Translations under genes and position numbers: made by a program
Shown: positions 25,498 through 35,004 of the stretch, in pieces
How positions within the stretch are numbered: position 1 is the stretch's first letter
Layout: each line of letters starts with the position of its first letter
The notes under the pieces: model-generated
The model's input: only the letters and a program-made list of their open reading frames with translations
Told to the model about the DNA's origin: nothing
The model's database searches: none
From: Pseudomonadota bacterium
GTDB lineage: Bacteria > Pseudomonadota > Gammaproteobacteria > Steroidobacterales > Steroidobacteraceae
Direction of reading: 5' to 3'
Length of the DNA: 64,000 nucleotides
Assembly (NCBI GenBank): GCA_021847105.1
Contig: JAJZUT010000014.1
Coordinates: 50,662-114,661 of the forward strand

Positions 25498-26955
25498 TCA
25501 CGCGAATTCGGCGAATGCGCCCTTCAGATCACGGTAGAGCCGCTGGAAGGTCCGCCGGCGACTCGCCAACAATGCCGCAAGCTCGGCGTCGGGTTGCACG
25601 ATCCGCGCCATCGGCGGTGCGACGCACACCTCGGCCTCGTTGCCGTCGCCCGCGGCGAGCCGAGCGAGCCGGGCCGCACCGAGCGCGGCACCGACCTCCC
25701 CGCCTGCCCGATACGTGAGCGGCCGTCGCAGCGCGGCGGCAATGAGTCGGCCCCAGTACGCAACACGCGCACCGCCACCGGTGACGCTGATCTCACCGAC
25801 GGCGTCGCTCTGCTCGGTGAGCACATCCAGCCCGTCGGCAAATGCATACGCCACGCCCTCGAGCACCGCGGCGGCGAGTTCTGCCGGCGCCGTATCGGGG
25901 CGCAATCCGAAGAACACCCCACGCGCATGCGGATCGTTGTGCGGCGTACGCTCGCCGGTGAGATAGGGCAAAAAGAGCGGCGAGTGTCGAGTCAGGCGCT
26001 GCGCCTCGGCGGCCTCGGTCAGCTTACCGAGATCCGCCTCGCCCACGATTTGTGCAATCCAGTCGAGCGTGCTCGCGGCACTCAGCATGACGGACATCTG
26101 GTGCCACCGGTCCGGCAGGCAATGACAGAACGCGTGCGCCGCCCGAGCGGGATTGGGTTGGAATCGGTCTGTCACCACAAACAGCACGCCCGAGGTTCCC
26201 AGCGACAAAAACGCCTGACCGGGACGTACCACTCCGAGGCCGACCGCACTCGCGGCATTGTCTCCACCGCCACCTGCGACGATCACGCGCGGCAGACCGA
26301 GCTGCTCGGCGATCGCAGCCGTCAGCGTCGCCGCCACACTGGATCCCTCGACGAGTCGTGGCATGTGCGCGCGCGACAAATCGCTTGCGGCGAGCATCGC
26401 ATCGGACCACTCGCGCCGCGCGACATCCAGCCAGCCGGTACCCGCCGCGTCGGACATATCGCTGATGCGCTCGCCCGTGAGGCACAGCCGCACATAGTCC
26501 TTAGGCAACAACACGTGTGCCGTGCGCCGGAATACCTCCGGCTCATGCCGGGCCACCCACAGCAGCTTCGGCGCGGTGAAACCGGGCATCATGATGTTCC
26601 CGGTGATCGTGCGCGCGGCAGGCTCGCGCCGCTCGAGCTCGAGACACTCCTCGGCCGCCCGACCGTCGTTCCACAGGATGGCCGGACGCAGCGGCCGATC
26701 TCGCTCATCCAGCAGCGTCGCACCATGCATCTGCCCGGACAGGCCGAGCGCCCGCACGTGCGAGCGCAGCTTCTGCGGCACCGCCTGGACGGCGCGCACG
26801 GTCGCCTCCCACCACTGGCGGGGATCCTGTTCGGAGAACCCCGGCGCTGGGCGGTCCACCGCGAGCGGGACGGCACTCTGTGACGCGATTCCGCCGTGCT
26901 CATCGAGCAGCAGCGCCTTGACGCTGGAGGTGCCGATGTCGATTCCCAGGTACAG
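25498..26955 (-). CDS. xylB: Xylulokinase, with a probable CTG start codon
   Basis: A 485-residue FGGY kinase that phosphorylates D-xylulose to xylulose 5-phosphate. The family start YLGIDIGTSSVKALLLDEHG is encoded from codon 2. No ATG, GTG or TTG precedes it in frame nearby; a CTG at 26953-26955 sits 7 bases after GGGAG and fits M-YLGIDIG. The first alternative is an internal GTG at 26859, which would delete the phosphate-binding loop. Other motifs are SGQMHGATLLD, ILWNDGRA, VAGGGGDNAASAVG, SLGTSGVLF and ISVTGGGARVAYWG. Operator 26985-26998 lies 29 bases upstream. Confidence 0.92.
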   Translation of the reverse strand: MYLGIDIGTSSVKALLLDEHGGIASQSAVPLAVDRPAPGFSEQDPRQWWEATVRAVQAVPQKLRSHVRALGLSGQMHGATLLDERDRPLRPAILWNDGRAAEECLELERREPAARTITGNIMMPGFTAPKLLWVARHEPEVFRRTAHVLLPKDYVRLCLTGERISDMSDAAGTGWLDVARREWSDAMLAASDLSRAHMPRLVEGSSVAATLTAAIAEQLGLPRVIVAGGGGDNAASAVGLGVVRPGQAFLSLGTSGVLFVVTDRFQPNPARAAHAFCHCLPDRWHQMSVMLSAASTLDWIAQIVGEADLGKLTEAAEAQRLTRHSPLFLPYLTGERTPHNDPHARGVFFGLRPDTAPAELAAAVLEGVAYAFADGLDVLTEQSDAVGEISVTGGGARVAYWGRLIAAALRRPLTYRAGGEVGAALGAARLARLAAGDGNEAEVCVAPPMARIVQPDAELAALLASRRRTFQRLYRDLKGAFAEFA

Positions 26956-26984
26956 AGCGCAGCTCCCGTGGCGAAAGATTGAAA

Positions 26985-26998
26985 TGGTAGCGATATCA
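26985..26998. promoter_or_regulatory. LacI-type operator TGGTAGCGATATCA (xylB)
   Basis: Arms TGGTA/TATCA around GCGA, 29 bases upstream of the CTG start of xylB. It is paired with the site at 27060, 75 bases away centre to centre. Confidence 0.82.
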
Positions 26999-27059
26999 TT
27001 CCAATGGTGTCAATTGCACTTCACTGGAGCGCAACGCCATGGACATTGAGCGCTTCAAG

Positions 27060-27073
27060 TGTTATCGCTACCA
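27060..27073. promoter_or_regulatory. LacI-type operator TGTTATCGCTACCA (esterase)
   Basis: Arms TGTTA/TACCA around TCGC, 56 bases upstream of the esterase ATG and within the xylB-esterase divergent promoter. Confidence 0.8.
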
Positions 27074-27129
27074 TCTTCGGACTGACCGCGCTTCTGCCGC
27101 CGCGCCGCACAACCAACGAGGGGGTCCCG

Positions 27130-28446
27130 ATGCCATCGACAATCACGCCGTCGCTCTCACGCGTACTGCTCTGGAGCGCCTGCGCCGCGCTTGCCGCCTG
27201 CAGCGCGCCGAAATCGGCGGGCGCGCCCGCCCGGCCGACGGCCCGCAGCGCACCGGTCGCGCGGTGGCTTGGCACCTGGGCCTCCTCGCAGCAGATTCCC
27301 GAGCCGCGTAACGCCCTGCCGGCCGCTGCGCTGCGCGACGCGACTCTGCGCCAGATCGTGCATCTGACCGTCGGCGGCCATGAACTGCGCGTGCGCTTCG
27401 CGAACGTGTTCGGCACTACGCCCCTGCACATCTTGGCTGCACACCTCGCCGTGCCCGTCTCACGCCTCACCGGTGCGATCGATCCGGCCAGCGACACTGC
27501 CCTCACCTTCGGCGGACGATCGAGTGTCGTCATACCGCCGGGGGCGGTGTATTACTCCGACCCGGTGGCCTTCAACGCCCGGCCGCTGTCCGATCTCGCC
27601 GTGAGCCTCTACCTGCGCAAACCACCCTCACCGCAGACCAGCCACCCCGGCTCGCGGGAAACTTCCTTCCTGCTGCACGGCAATCACGTCGCCGCGGCAC
27701 AACTGCCCGGCGCCATGCGTTTTAATCACTGGTTCTTCCTCTCCGGCCTCGATGTGCGCGTGCACGGACCGGCTGCGGCGATCGTCACCCTCGGCGACTC
27801 GATCACCGATGGCCACGCAACTCCCAACGACAGCAATACGCGCTGGCCCGACGACCTCGCCCGCCGGCTGCAGGCCGCCCCGGCCACGCGCCGGCTCAGC
27901 GTGCTCAACGTCGGTACCGGGGGCAACCGTCTGCTGCGCTACGGGCTCGGCCCCGATGCGCTCGCCCGCTTCGACCGCGACGTGCTCGCTCAGCCGGGCG
28001 TGCGCTACCTGATCGTGATCGAGGGGGTGAACGATCTCGGCATGGCGGGGCTGCACGGACCACTCACCGCGGCGGGCAACGCGGCGCTGGTGCGCAACAT
28101 CACCGGCGCCTACCGCCAGATCATTCTGCGCGCCCACGCCCATGGCATCACGGTCATCGGCGGGACGATCACGCCATTTGCCGGCTCCACCTACTACCAC
28201 CCCTCCGCAGCCATCCTGCGCGATCGCCGGGCCATCAATGCGTGGATCCGCGCGCCGGGGCACTTTGATGCCGTGGCGGACTTTGCCCGCCAGGTACGCG
28301 ATCCGCGCCACCCCCAGCGACTGGCGCCGAGATATGACTCTGGCGATCACCTGCATCCCAACCCAGCCGGGTACCAGGCCATGGCCAATGCGATTCCGCT
28401 GTCGCGGCTGAGCACACCCGAGCACACCGGCGACCCAAGCCATTGA
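27130..28446 (+). CDS. Lipoprotein SGNH/GDSL esterase, probable xylan or acetyl-sugar esterase
   Basis: A 438-residue lipoprotein: signal peptide with lipobox LAAC at about residues 21-24. An N-terminal beta-rich domain (ARWLGTWASSQQIPEP, ELRVRFANVFG) is followed by an SGNH hydrolase domain. Block I is VTLGDSITDGHAT with the nucleophile Ser, block II has NVGTGGNRLL, block III is VIEGVNDLGMAG and block V is DSGDHLHPNPAGY with the Asp/His pair. The family removes acetyl or other acyl groups from sugars. Its operator and position opposite xylB suggest deacetylation of xylooligosaccharides. ATG 27130 follows GAGGGGG. Confidence 0.82.
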   Translation: MPSTITPSLSRVLLWSACAALAACSAPKSAGAPARPTARSAPVARWLGTWASSQQIPEPRNALPAAALRDATLRQIVHLTVGGHELRVRFANVFGTTPLHILAAHLAVPVSRLTGAIDPASDTALTFGGRSSVVIPPGAVYYSDPVAFNARPLSDLAVSLYLRKPPSPQTSHPGSRETSFLLHGNHVAAAQLPGAMRFNHWFFLSGLDVRVHGPAAAIVTLGDSITDGHATPNDSNTRWPDDLARRLQAAPATRRLSVLNVGTGGNRLLRYGLGPDALARFDRDVLAQPGVRYLIVIEGVNDLGMAGLHGPLTAAGNAALVRNITGAYRQIILRAHAHGITVIGGTITPFAGSTYYHPSAAILRDRRAINAWIRAPGHFDAVADFARQVRDPRHPQRLAPRYDSGDHLHPNPAGYQAMANAIPLSRLSTPEHTGDPSH

Positions 28447-28656
28447 CTCGATCCGTGCGCGAGCCGCTCGCAACCCCGTCTGGCGCACCGGGCGATGTGC
28501 TCCTCTAGCGCAGACCGCTCGCCTCAGCAATGCAACTCCCGCGCGTCAACGGTGGTTGCGACAGACCGGCGCGAGACGACCGGGCCGCAGGCGGGCATCT
28601 GGACGGTGCGCGGCGCGATTCCGGCGCTCGAGGACGGCTCCGGTAGAGGGACCTTG

Positions 28657-30699
28657 TCACCGGTTCTGCAGGCGTGCCCGCAGCAATTCGTCGTCGGACG
28701 GTCCCAGCGTCTTCGGCAGCTCGGCGATCATTGGGGCCAGCTGTGACGCGTATGGCTTCCAACGCCCGAGCCCGCGGGCATTGATCGGTTCGCGCACCTG
28801 CTGGCGGCTGACTGTTCGCACCGGCCCGTCCTGCTCGAAAAAGCGCTCGCACGCTGGATCGGGTGGCAGGCCGACATACTCCAACACGCGTGCCAGCGTG
28901 CCCTGGAAATCCGCCACCCAGTCTACCAGTGGCAGGAGCAGTGGCGGTGTCGGCAATGCTTCGTGCCAATGTGCCATCAGCCGCGCATGCTGGCGCATAT
29001 ACCAGCCGAGATCACCTAGATCATGCGCATACGGGTGCTCGCCGTAGAACCGGTAGGTAAAGATCGAGAATCCCGTATCCCGCGGATCACGCACGCAATG
29101 AATGATCCGCGCCCCCGGCAGCATCGTCGCAATCAAGCCAACATAAAGCGCGTTCCCCGTCATCTTGTCGACGATCCGCTCCGCGCCGGGCGCAAGCGCG
29201 TGCAACTCCTCGAGATAGCGTGCCGCTGCTGCGTCGAGAGCCGCGGTATCGAGCCCGGCGACACGCCGCACGCCTGCCGCATCGTGCCGGTCGCCGCCAA
29301 GCGCGTGAAACATCCTGCCGAGCGCAAGACGTTCGCCCGCCGCATGCGCCGCCGGATGCGCACCAAGAACCTGCTCGGCCAGCGTGGTTCCCGAACGCGG
29401 CATGCCAACGATGAACACCGGCGCGGTGTCGCGGTTCGATGCGATTGGGCCTTCGTGTAGCCGCCTGCGGGAAAAGTCGCTGATCGAGGCGGTGACGAAG
29501 GCCCGGAAGCTGCCGCGCGAGAATGGCTGCAGCCGCCTCAGCAGCGCATGCCCTTGCACCCAGAACCCGAAGGCACGATCGCGTTCATCGTATTGCGACC
29601 AGAATTTGGCCAGATCGAAATGGGTCATGATCTGATTTTCCGGCAGCATCTCTTGACCGTATCGCCGCAGCGCGATTTCGGCCTCCTGCGCATATGCGCG
29701 CGCCGCGGCGGTGTCACCCTCCGCCACTGCCACCAGCACGCGGCGCAAGCTGAGCATAGGCGCGTAGATCGCCGGCGGACTCCCGATCGCATCCAGCATC
29801 GCGCGGCTCCGCGCAGTCTGCCCCTTCATCACGAGGGCGAGCGCATGCTGCATCTGCCAGGATATCGCCAGTCCGGGGTCGGCTGGCTGCTCGCTCTCGA
29901 GCAGCGCCAGCGCTTCCTCGTGACGATCATCCTGAAGCAGAATGCTCGCAAGACTCAGCCGCGCATCCGTAGCCTCCGGTCGGGCTGCGACCCGCCGCAG
30001 GATCTGCTCCGCCTCTTCGCTGCCGCCGGTCAGGCGCATGAATACGGCAAGGTTGCCTGCCGCTTTGACGTTGCCGGGGTCCGCCTGCAATGCCGCTCGC
30101 ATCGCCGCCTGCGCGGCATCCATCCGGCCAAGCCGATACTCGGCAATGCCGACGTTGAGCCAGCCATCGGGGAACCGAGGATTGATGTCCGTGACACGCC
30201 GGAACGCGTCGCGCGCCTCCGCCCAACGTCCGGCGGCAAGCAGCGCCTGCCCCGACACGTAATGTGCATGCGGCATCTGTGGTGCCAGCGAGACGGCCTT
30301 CTTCGCCAGCTGGACGGCACCTCTGGCATCGCCGAGGGCGATCTGGGCCACCGCCCAGTTGACCAGCGGCGCCGGGTCCTGTGGCACCGCCTCAGCGGCG
30401 CGGCGATATTGCTGCACGGCATCGGCGATGCGACCTGCGGTCTGCAGCGCAGTGCCGTACAGCAGCGCGACCTGCGGATCATCCGGTGCGCGCTGCACTG
30501 CCTCCTCGACGGCAGCGAGGCAATCGGCGGTCGCACCCAGGCCAAGCTGGGCCATAGCCAGCAGGCGGAACACACTGGCGTTCGATTGCCCCGCCGTTGC
30601 GATGGCGGCGAGCAGTGCCACCATCTCGGCAAACGCGCCGCGAGCATAGAGTGCTTCGGCCTGCGCCAGCGTCGCGGAGAGATCTGGTGTGTTATCCAT
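28657..30699 (-). CDS. TPR-repeat sulfotransferase
   Basis: A 680-residue protein. The N-terminal 390 or so residues are tetratricopeptide repeats (for example QVALLYGTALQTAGRIADAV, RFPDGWLNVGIAEYRLGRM). The C-terminal 270 residues form a sulfotransferase domain with the PAPS 5'-phosphosulfate loop APVFIVGMPRSGTTLAEQVL and the 3'-phosphate motif IIHCVRDPRDTGFSIF. Such fusions occur widely in proteobacteria, often with unknown acceptors. ATG 30699 follows GGAGA. It is 145 bases downstream of the PEP-CTERM gene on the same strand and may be co-expressed. No regulon operator is found nearby. Confidence 0.82.
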   Translation of the reverse strand: MDNTPDLSATLAQAEALYARGAFAEMVALLAAIATAGQSNASVFRLLAMAQLGLGATADCLAAVEEAVQRAPDDPQVALLYGTALQTAGRIADAVQQYRRAAEAVPQDPAPLVNWAVAQIALGDARGAVQLAKKAVSLAPQMPHAHYVSGQALLAAGRWAEARDAFRRVTDINPRFPDGWLNVGIAEYRLGRMDAAQAAMRAALQADPGNVKAAGNLAVFMRLTGGSEEAEQILRRVAARPEATDARLSLASILLQDDRHEEALALLESEQPADPGLAISWQMQHALALVMKGQTARSRAMLDAIGSPPAIYAPMLSLRRVLVAVAEGDTAAARAYAQEAEIALRRYGQEMLPENQIMTHFDLAKFWSQYDERDRAFGFWVQGHALLRRLQPFSRGSFRAFVTASISDFSRRRLHEGPIASNRDTAPVFIVGMPRSGTTLAEQVLGAHPAAHAAGERLALGRMFHALGGDRHDAAGVRRVAGLDTAALDAAAARYLEELHALAPGAERIVDKMTGNALYVGLIATMLPGARIIHCVRDPRDTGFSIFTYRFYGEHPYAHDLGDLGWYMRQHARLMAHWHEALPTPPLLLPLVDWVADFQGTLARVLEYVGLPPDPACERFFEQDGPVRTVSRQQVREPINARGLGRWKPYASQLAPMIAELPKTLGPSDDELLRARLQNR

Positions 30700-30844
30700 G
30701 ACTTCATCTCCGCGCCGCTGACGGCGGGGGGCGCGTTGTTACGCAGCTGAACTGCCGCGGACAACGGTTGCTGGCGGCACACGCAGTTGCAGCGGCATCG
30801 CCTATCCCGGCTGCCGGACAGTGACTACGATCCGTTTCGACGGC

Positions 30845-31789
<945 letters not shown>

Positions 31790-31913
31790 ATGTTTGGTTC
31801 CTCTGGCTTGCGGAAGATGCCGGCTTGTGGCATTGAAAATATTAGAAGGCTGTTAGAAAACCCGGCGTTTCAGTCAAATTAGGCGTTATCTGGTCCATGA
31901 ATGAGGCTCTCCG

Positions 31914-32150
31914 ATGCGTGGAGCGGACTTGAAGCAGGAAGCGATGTCCAGCCACGTCTCCCGGGAAGAGCGGATTCCGGCGCAACATCCGCTGCAGCCG
32001 ATCCGCGATGATCTCCGAGACGCTGGCGCAGATGGATAGGCGACTCGAGAAGCTTCATCCCAGACGGGTAGGCCCTCCATAGGCCCTGAGCGGCTGATTC
32101 GGGCGCTGCTGCTGCAGGTTCTTTATTCGATCCGCGTCCAACTCCAACCA
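31914..32150 (+). pseudogene. IS5-family transposase N-terminal relic
   Basis: ATG 31914 opens MRGADLKQEAMSSHVSREER and IPAQHPLQPIRDD, a typical N-terminus of IS5-group transposases. The frame stops soon after, but a neighbouring frame continues with TLAQMDRRLEKLH. The first frame then resumes with QTGRPSIGPERLIRALLLQV and LYSIR, the conserved block that follows in these transposases. So at least two compensating frameshifts and loss of the catalytic DDE region are evident. I saw no intact inverted repeats. The relic lies between the PEP-CTERM gene and the sugar kinase. Confidence 0.65.
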
Positions 32151-32385
32151 CCTTTTCTTGGGGCAAGAAGCAATATCCATGCCAGAACTTGCCATCCCTT
32201 CTATTTCAATTAGTTAAGAGGATATGCGCGTATAAGCCGCGGAAATATGTAAGAAATTTCGACAGCTCGCTGGCGGAATGGAGTGCCGGTTAACTCAACT
32301 GACCGATCAATGCATGCTCGCGATCTCTGAGCCTGCAGCGCCTCCTCTCGATGTTGATGACGTGTGCTTTGTGCCTCAGCCGGTC
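32151..32385. other. AT-richer intergenic segment without a recognisable gene
   Basis: The segment between the transposase relic and the kinase stop codon contains a locally AT-rich stretch (about 32185-32270), unlike the surrounding DNA. I see no gene, RNA or operator in it; it may be residual insertion-element flank. Confidence 0.4.
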
Positions 32386-33405
32386 TCAGCGCCTGAGCGC
32401 CACTTCGCCGCGCAGGAGCGCCTCGACTTCACCGACCGTGGCGACACTGAAATCCGTCGCCACGGAATGTTTCAGGCACGCGCAGGCCGTCGCAAATTCA
32501 ACTGAATCCGCGCCCGCCAGACCGCTCAGCGCTCCATGCAGGATCCCCGCGGCGAATGCATCGCCGCTGCCAATCCGCTCGACGATGCCTTGCAGCGCAT
32601 AGGGTCGGGATTGAAATACCCCGTGGCGCGAGACGCAGACACCCGAAAGCGTCTGGTCTTGCACGCCCGCTTCGATCCGAACGGTGGTCGCGATCTGCCG
32701 CAATCGCTCAAACCGCATCAGCGCTTCGCTCGCCGCCGCGGTGAAGGATGCGAGCGCGCCGCTTGCCTGCGCCTCCCCGCGCAGCATCAGCGTCAGGTCA
32801 TGCTCGCTGGCAAACAGCAGATCCGCCTGCCCGGCGAGCTCGCGCATCACTTCAGCCGCCTGCGCCACGCGCCCCTGCCACAACGAGGCTCGATAGTTGC
32901 AATCAAACGAAATGCTCATTCCACGAGCGCGCGCCGCACGCACGCCGGTCAGCAGAGTCTCAGTACCTGCCGGACTCAGTGCCGCGGTGATTCCCGAGAC
33001 GTGCAGCCAGTCACTGCCCTCAAGCAGCCGCTCCCAGGGCAACGGCGTGCGCATTGCCTGCGAGAACGCGGAGCACTCGCGGTCATACACGACTCGCGCC
33101 GGCCGCATGCCCGCACCGCGCTCGAGAAAATACAACCCCATGCGGCCGGCTCCCATGCGCACCATCGCACTGTCGACGGCGTGGCGGCGCAGCTCGGCGC
33201 GGACGAGTTCGCCGAGCGGATTGTCCGGCAATACGCTGATCATGGCACTCGCGTGACCAAGATGCGCCAACGCGATGGCGACGTTCGCTTCCGCTCCTCC
33301 AACGAACAGATCCAACTGTGCGGCGCTGCGCAACCGCTCGCCCTGCGGCGCTGCCAGTCGCACCAACAATTCGCCAAAACAGGCAATACGCGTCATGCGA
33401 GCCAT
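32386..33405 (-). CDS. kdgK: 2-keto-3-deoxygluconate kinase, PfkB family
   Basis: A sugar kinase of about 339 residues. It carries the PfkB N-terminal motif in FVGGAEANVAIALAHLG, the segment ISFDCNYRASLW and the C-terminal anion-hole signature ERIGSGDAFAAGILHGAL with the catalytic Asp. FGELLVRLAAP at the start is typical of KdgK. It would phosphorylate the ManD product 2-keto-3-deoxygluconate to KDPG. The start is either ATG 33405 (MARMTRIACF) or ATG 33396; neither has a strong ribosome-binding site. Operator 33543-33556 lies 137 bases upstream. Fructokinase is an alternative, but the regulon favours KDG. Confidence 0.82.
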   Translation of the reverse strand: MARMTRIACFGELLVRLAAPQGERLRSAAQLDLFVGGAEANVAIALAHLGHASAMISVLPDNPLGELVRAELRRHAVDSAMVRMGAGRMGLYFLERGAGMRPARVVYDRECSAFSQAMRTPLPWERLLEGSDWLHVSGITAALSPAGTETLLTGVRAARARGMSISFDCNYRASLWQGRVAQAAEVMRELAGQADLLFASEHDLTLMLRGEAQASGALASFTAAASEALMRFERLRQIATTVRIEAGVQDQTLSGVCVSRHGVFQSRPYALQGIVERIGSGDAFAAGILHGALSGLAGADSVEFATACACLKHSVATDFSVATVGEVEALLRGEVALRR

Positions 33406-33858
33406 TGTAGCAATGCATGCGGGTCTGCGGGGGAAGCGCCGCTCAACGCAACCGTCCGCATCGCGGCGCGCGCCTGACATTGGCACCTACCGGACCTGGC
33501 GTGACTCGGCGAGCCGCGCGAGGAGCGTTGACACCGGCGGAGTGATATCGCTACCATCGGATTGGTTCGCCGAGCCATTGGAACGTACGAGTGCCTGTTG
33601 AGGGACGCATCAGGCCGCGCTGGATCGTGTCCGGTGAGGCGCAGATAGACCGGCGCGCACGCCTTCTCGGTGAGCGGATTGACTGAAGAGCCAGCCACCT
33701 GCCATGTCCACCGACCTCACTCACCGGATCGCCCGCGATGCCACCCACGCTGTCGATGGCCCGGGCGGCTTGAGTTTGCTACCGCCCCCTCCCCGCAAAG
33801 ACGTTCCGGTCCGTTGCGATCGACCGACGTTCCCGGCACGTCATTGTAGGTGTGATTG
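33406..33858. other. Divergent promoter region between kdgK and the cupin gene
   Basis: This 453-base gap holds one clear LacI-type operator (33543-33556) and no convincing gene. Short open frames here lack ribosome-binding sites and family resemblance. Confidence 0.5.
33543..33556. promoter_or_regulatory. LacI-type operator TGATATCGCTACCA (kdgK)
   Basis: Arms TGATA/TACCA around TCGC, 137 bases upstream of kdgK and 302 bases upstream of the divergent cupin gene. Confidence 0.78.
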
Positions 33859-34944
33859 ATGTCGGCCGCCGCCACCCTTGAGCGATCTGCGCTGGCGAAG
33901 ACACCAGAATGGCGCAACGTGGACCTGCGCACGTTCCGCGAGGAAATCATGGTCCGTGACCGGCCTGCGGTGCTGAGAGGACTGGCCGCCGACTGGCCCC
34001 TGGTGCAAGCCGGCCGGACCTCTGCGCAGGCACTGCTCACTTATGTCCGCAGCCGTGACCCCGGCCATGCACTGCGCACCCTGGTCGGAGCGCCGCAGAT
34101 CAAGGGGCTCTTTTTCTTCCGCGACGACCTGACGGGCCTGAACTTCGAGTATTCGAACTCAACGCTGCATGCAGCGCTCGGCAGCCTGCTGACGCAGGCC
34201 CAGCACCCCGATCCGCCCGCAATCCTCATACCGGCCGCCCCCTGCGAAGCATTCGCGCAGATCGCCAGTGAAAACACGCTGAGCATTCTCGACAAACCGG
34301 CCATCTCCCGGCTCTGGCTCGCCAACCAGGTCACCACCGCGACCCATTTCGACATGTCGGACAACGTGCACTGTGTCGCCGCCGGTCGCAAGCGCTTCAC
34401 CTTCTTTCCGCCCGAACAGCTGCCAAACCTGTACGTCGGACCGCTTGATCTGATGTGGGCCGGGTTGCCGACCAGCCTCGTCAAGGTGGCAGAACCGGAC
34501 CTCGTACGGTTTCCGCGGTTCGCCGACGCCTGGGCCGTTGCGGAGACCGCCGAGCTCGAGCCGGGTGATGCGGTGTACATCCCCAACCTCTGGTGGCACA
34601 ACGTCGAGTCGCTCGAGGCGGTGAATCTGTCCCTCAATTACTGGTGGTTCGACGGCCCGCGCGGCGGCGCGGAACCATTTGCCGCCATGGCGCACGCGCT
34701 GCTCGCCATTACGGCGCTGTCGCCGAGCCGCCGCGAGCATTGGCGCAGAATATTCGATCATTACGTTTTCCAGACTCAGGGCGATCCGGTCCCCTATCTG
34801 CCGGCGGAGCGGCGCGGAATCCTGGGCCCGCTCACCCCCGCGCTCGAGGACTATCTGCGCACGCAGTTGATCCGCTCCCTCACCAAGCCGATGCCGCGAC
34901 CGCTCGCCGAGCAGATCATGCGTCTGCTCGAGTCAAGGCACTGA
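33859..34944 (+). CDS. JmjC-like cupin (Cupin_8) protein, first copy
   Basis: This 361-residue protein resembles factor-inhibiting-HIF-type cupins. The start region (FREEIMVRDRPAVLRGLAADW) precedes the iron-binding motif THFDMSDNVHCVAAGRKRFT, with the H-x-D pair, then ELEPGDAVYIPNLWWHNVES with the distal His. The family comprises Fe(II)/2-oxoglutarate oxygenases that hydroxylate protein residues. ATG 33859 is chosen, preceded by an in-frame TTG; the ribosome-binding site is weak. It shares its architecture with the cupin at 37321-38340 (HYDTFDNLACVIAGRRRFT), and is convergent with the TPR glycosyltransferase. It probably belongs to the TonB-receptor/halogenase group; its target is unknown. 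Confidence 0.8.
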   Translation: MSAAATLERSALAKTPEWRNVDLRTFREEIMVRDRPAVLRGLAADWPLVQAGRTSAQALLTYVRSRDPGHALRTLVGAPQIKGLFFFRDDLTGLNFEYSNSTLHAALGSLLTQAQHPDPPAILIPAAPCEAFAQIASENTLSILDKPAISRLWLANQVTTATHFDMSDNVHCVAAGRKRFTFFPPEQLPNLYVGPLDLMWAGLPTSLVKVAEPDLVRFPRFADAWAVAETAELEPGDAVYIPNLWWHNVESLEAVNLSLNYWWFDGPRGGAEPFAAMAHALLAITALSPSRREHWRRIFDHYVFQTQGDPVPYLPAERRGILGPLTPALEDYLRTQLIRSLTKPMPRPLAEQIMRLLESRH

Positions 34945-35004
34945 AGCGCTCCGCACCCAACGCGCCGCGGCACTGATGAGCTGGTCCGTGGCGTGGCGGT
35001 CCGC

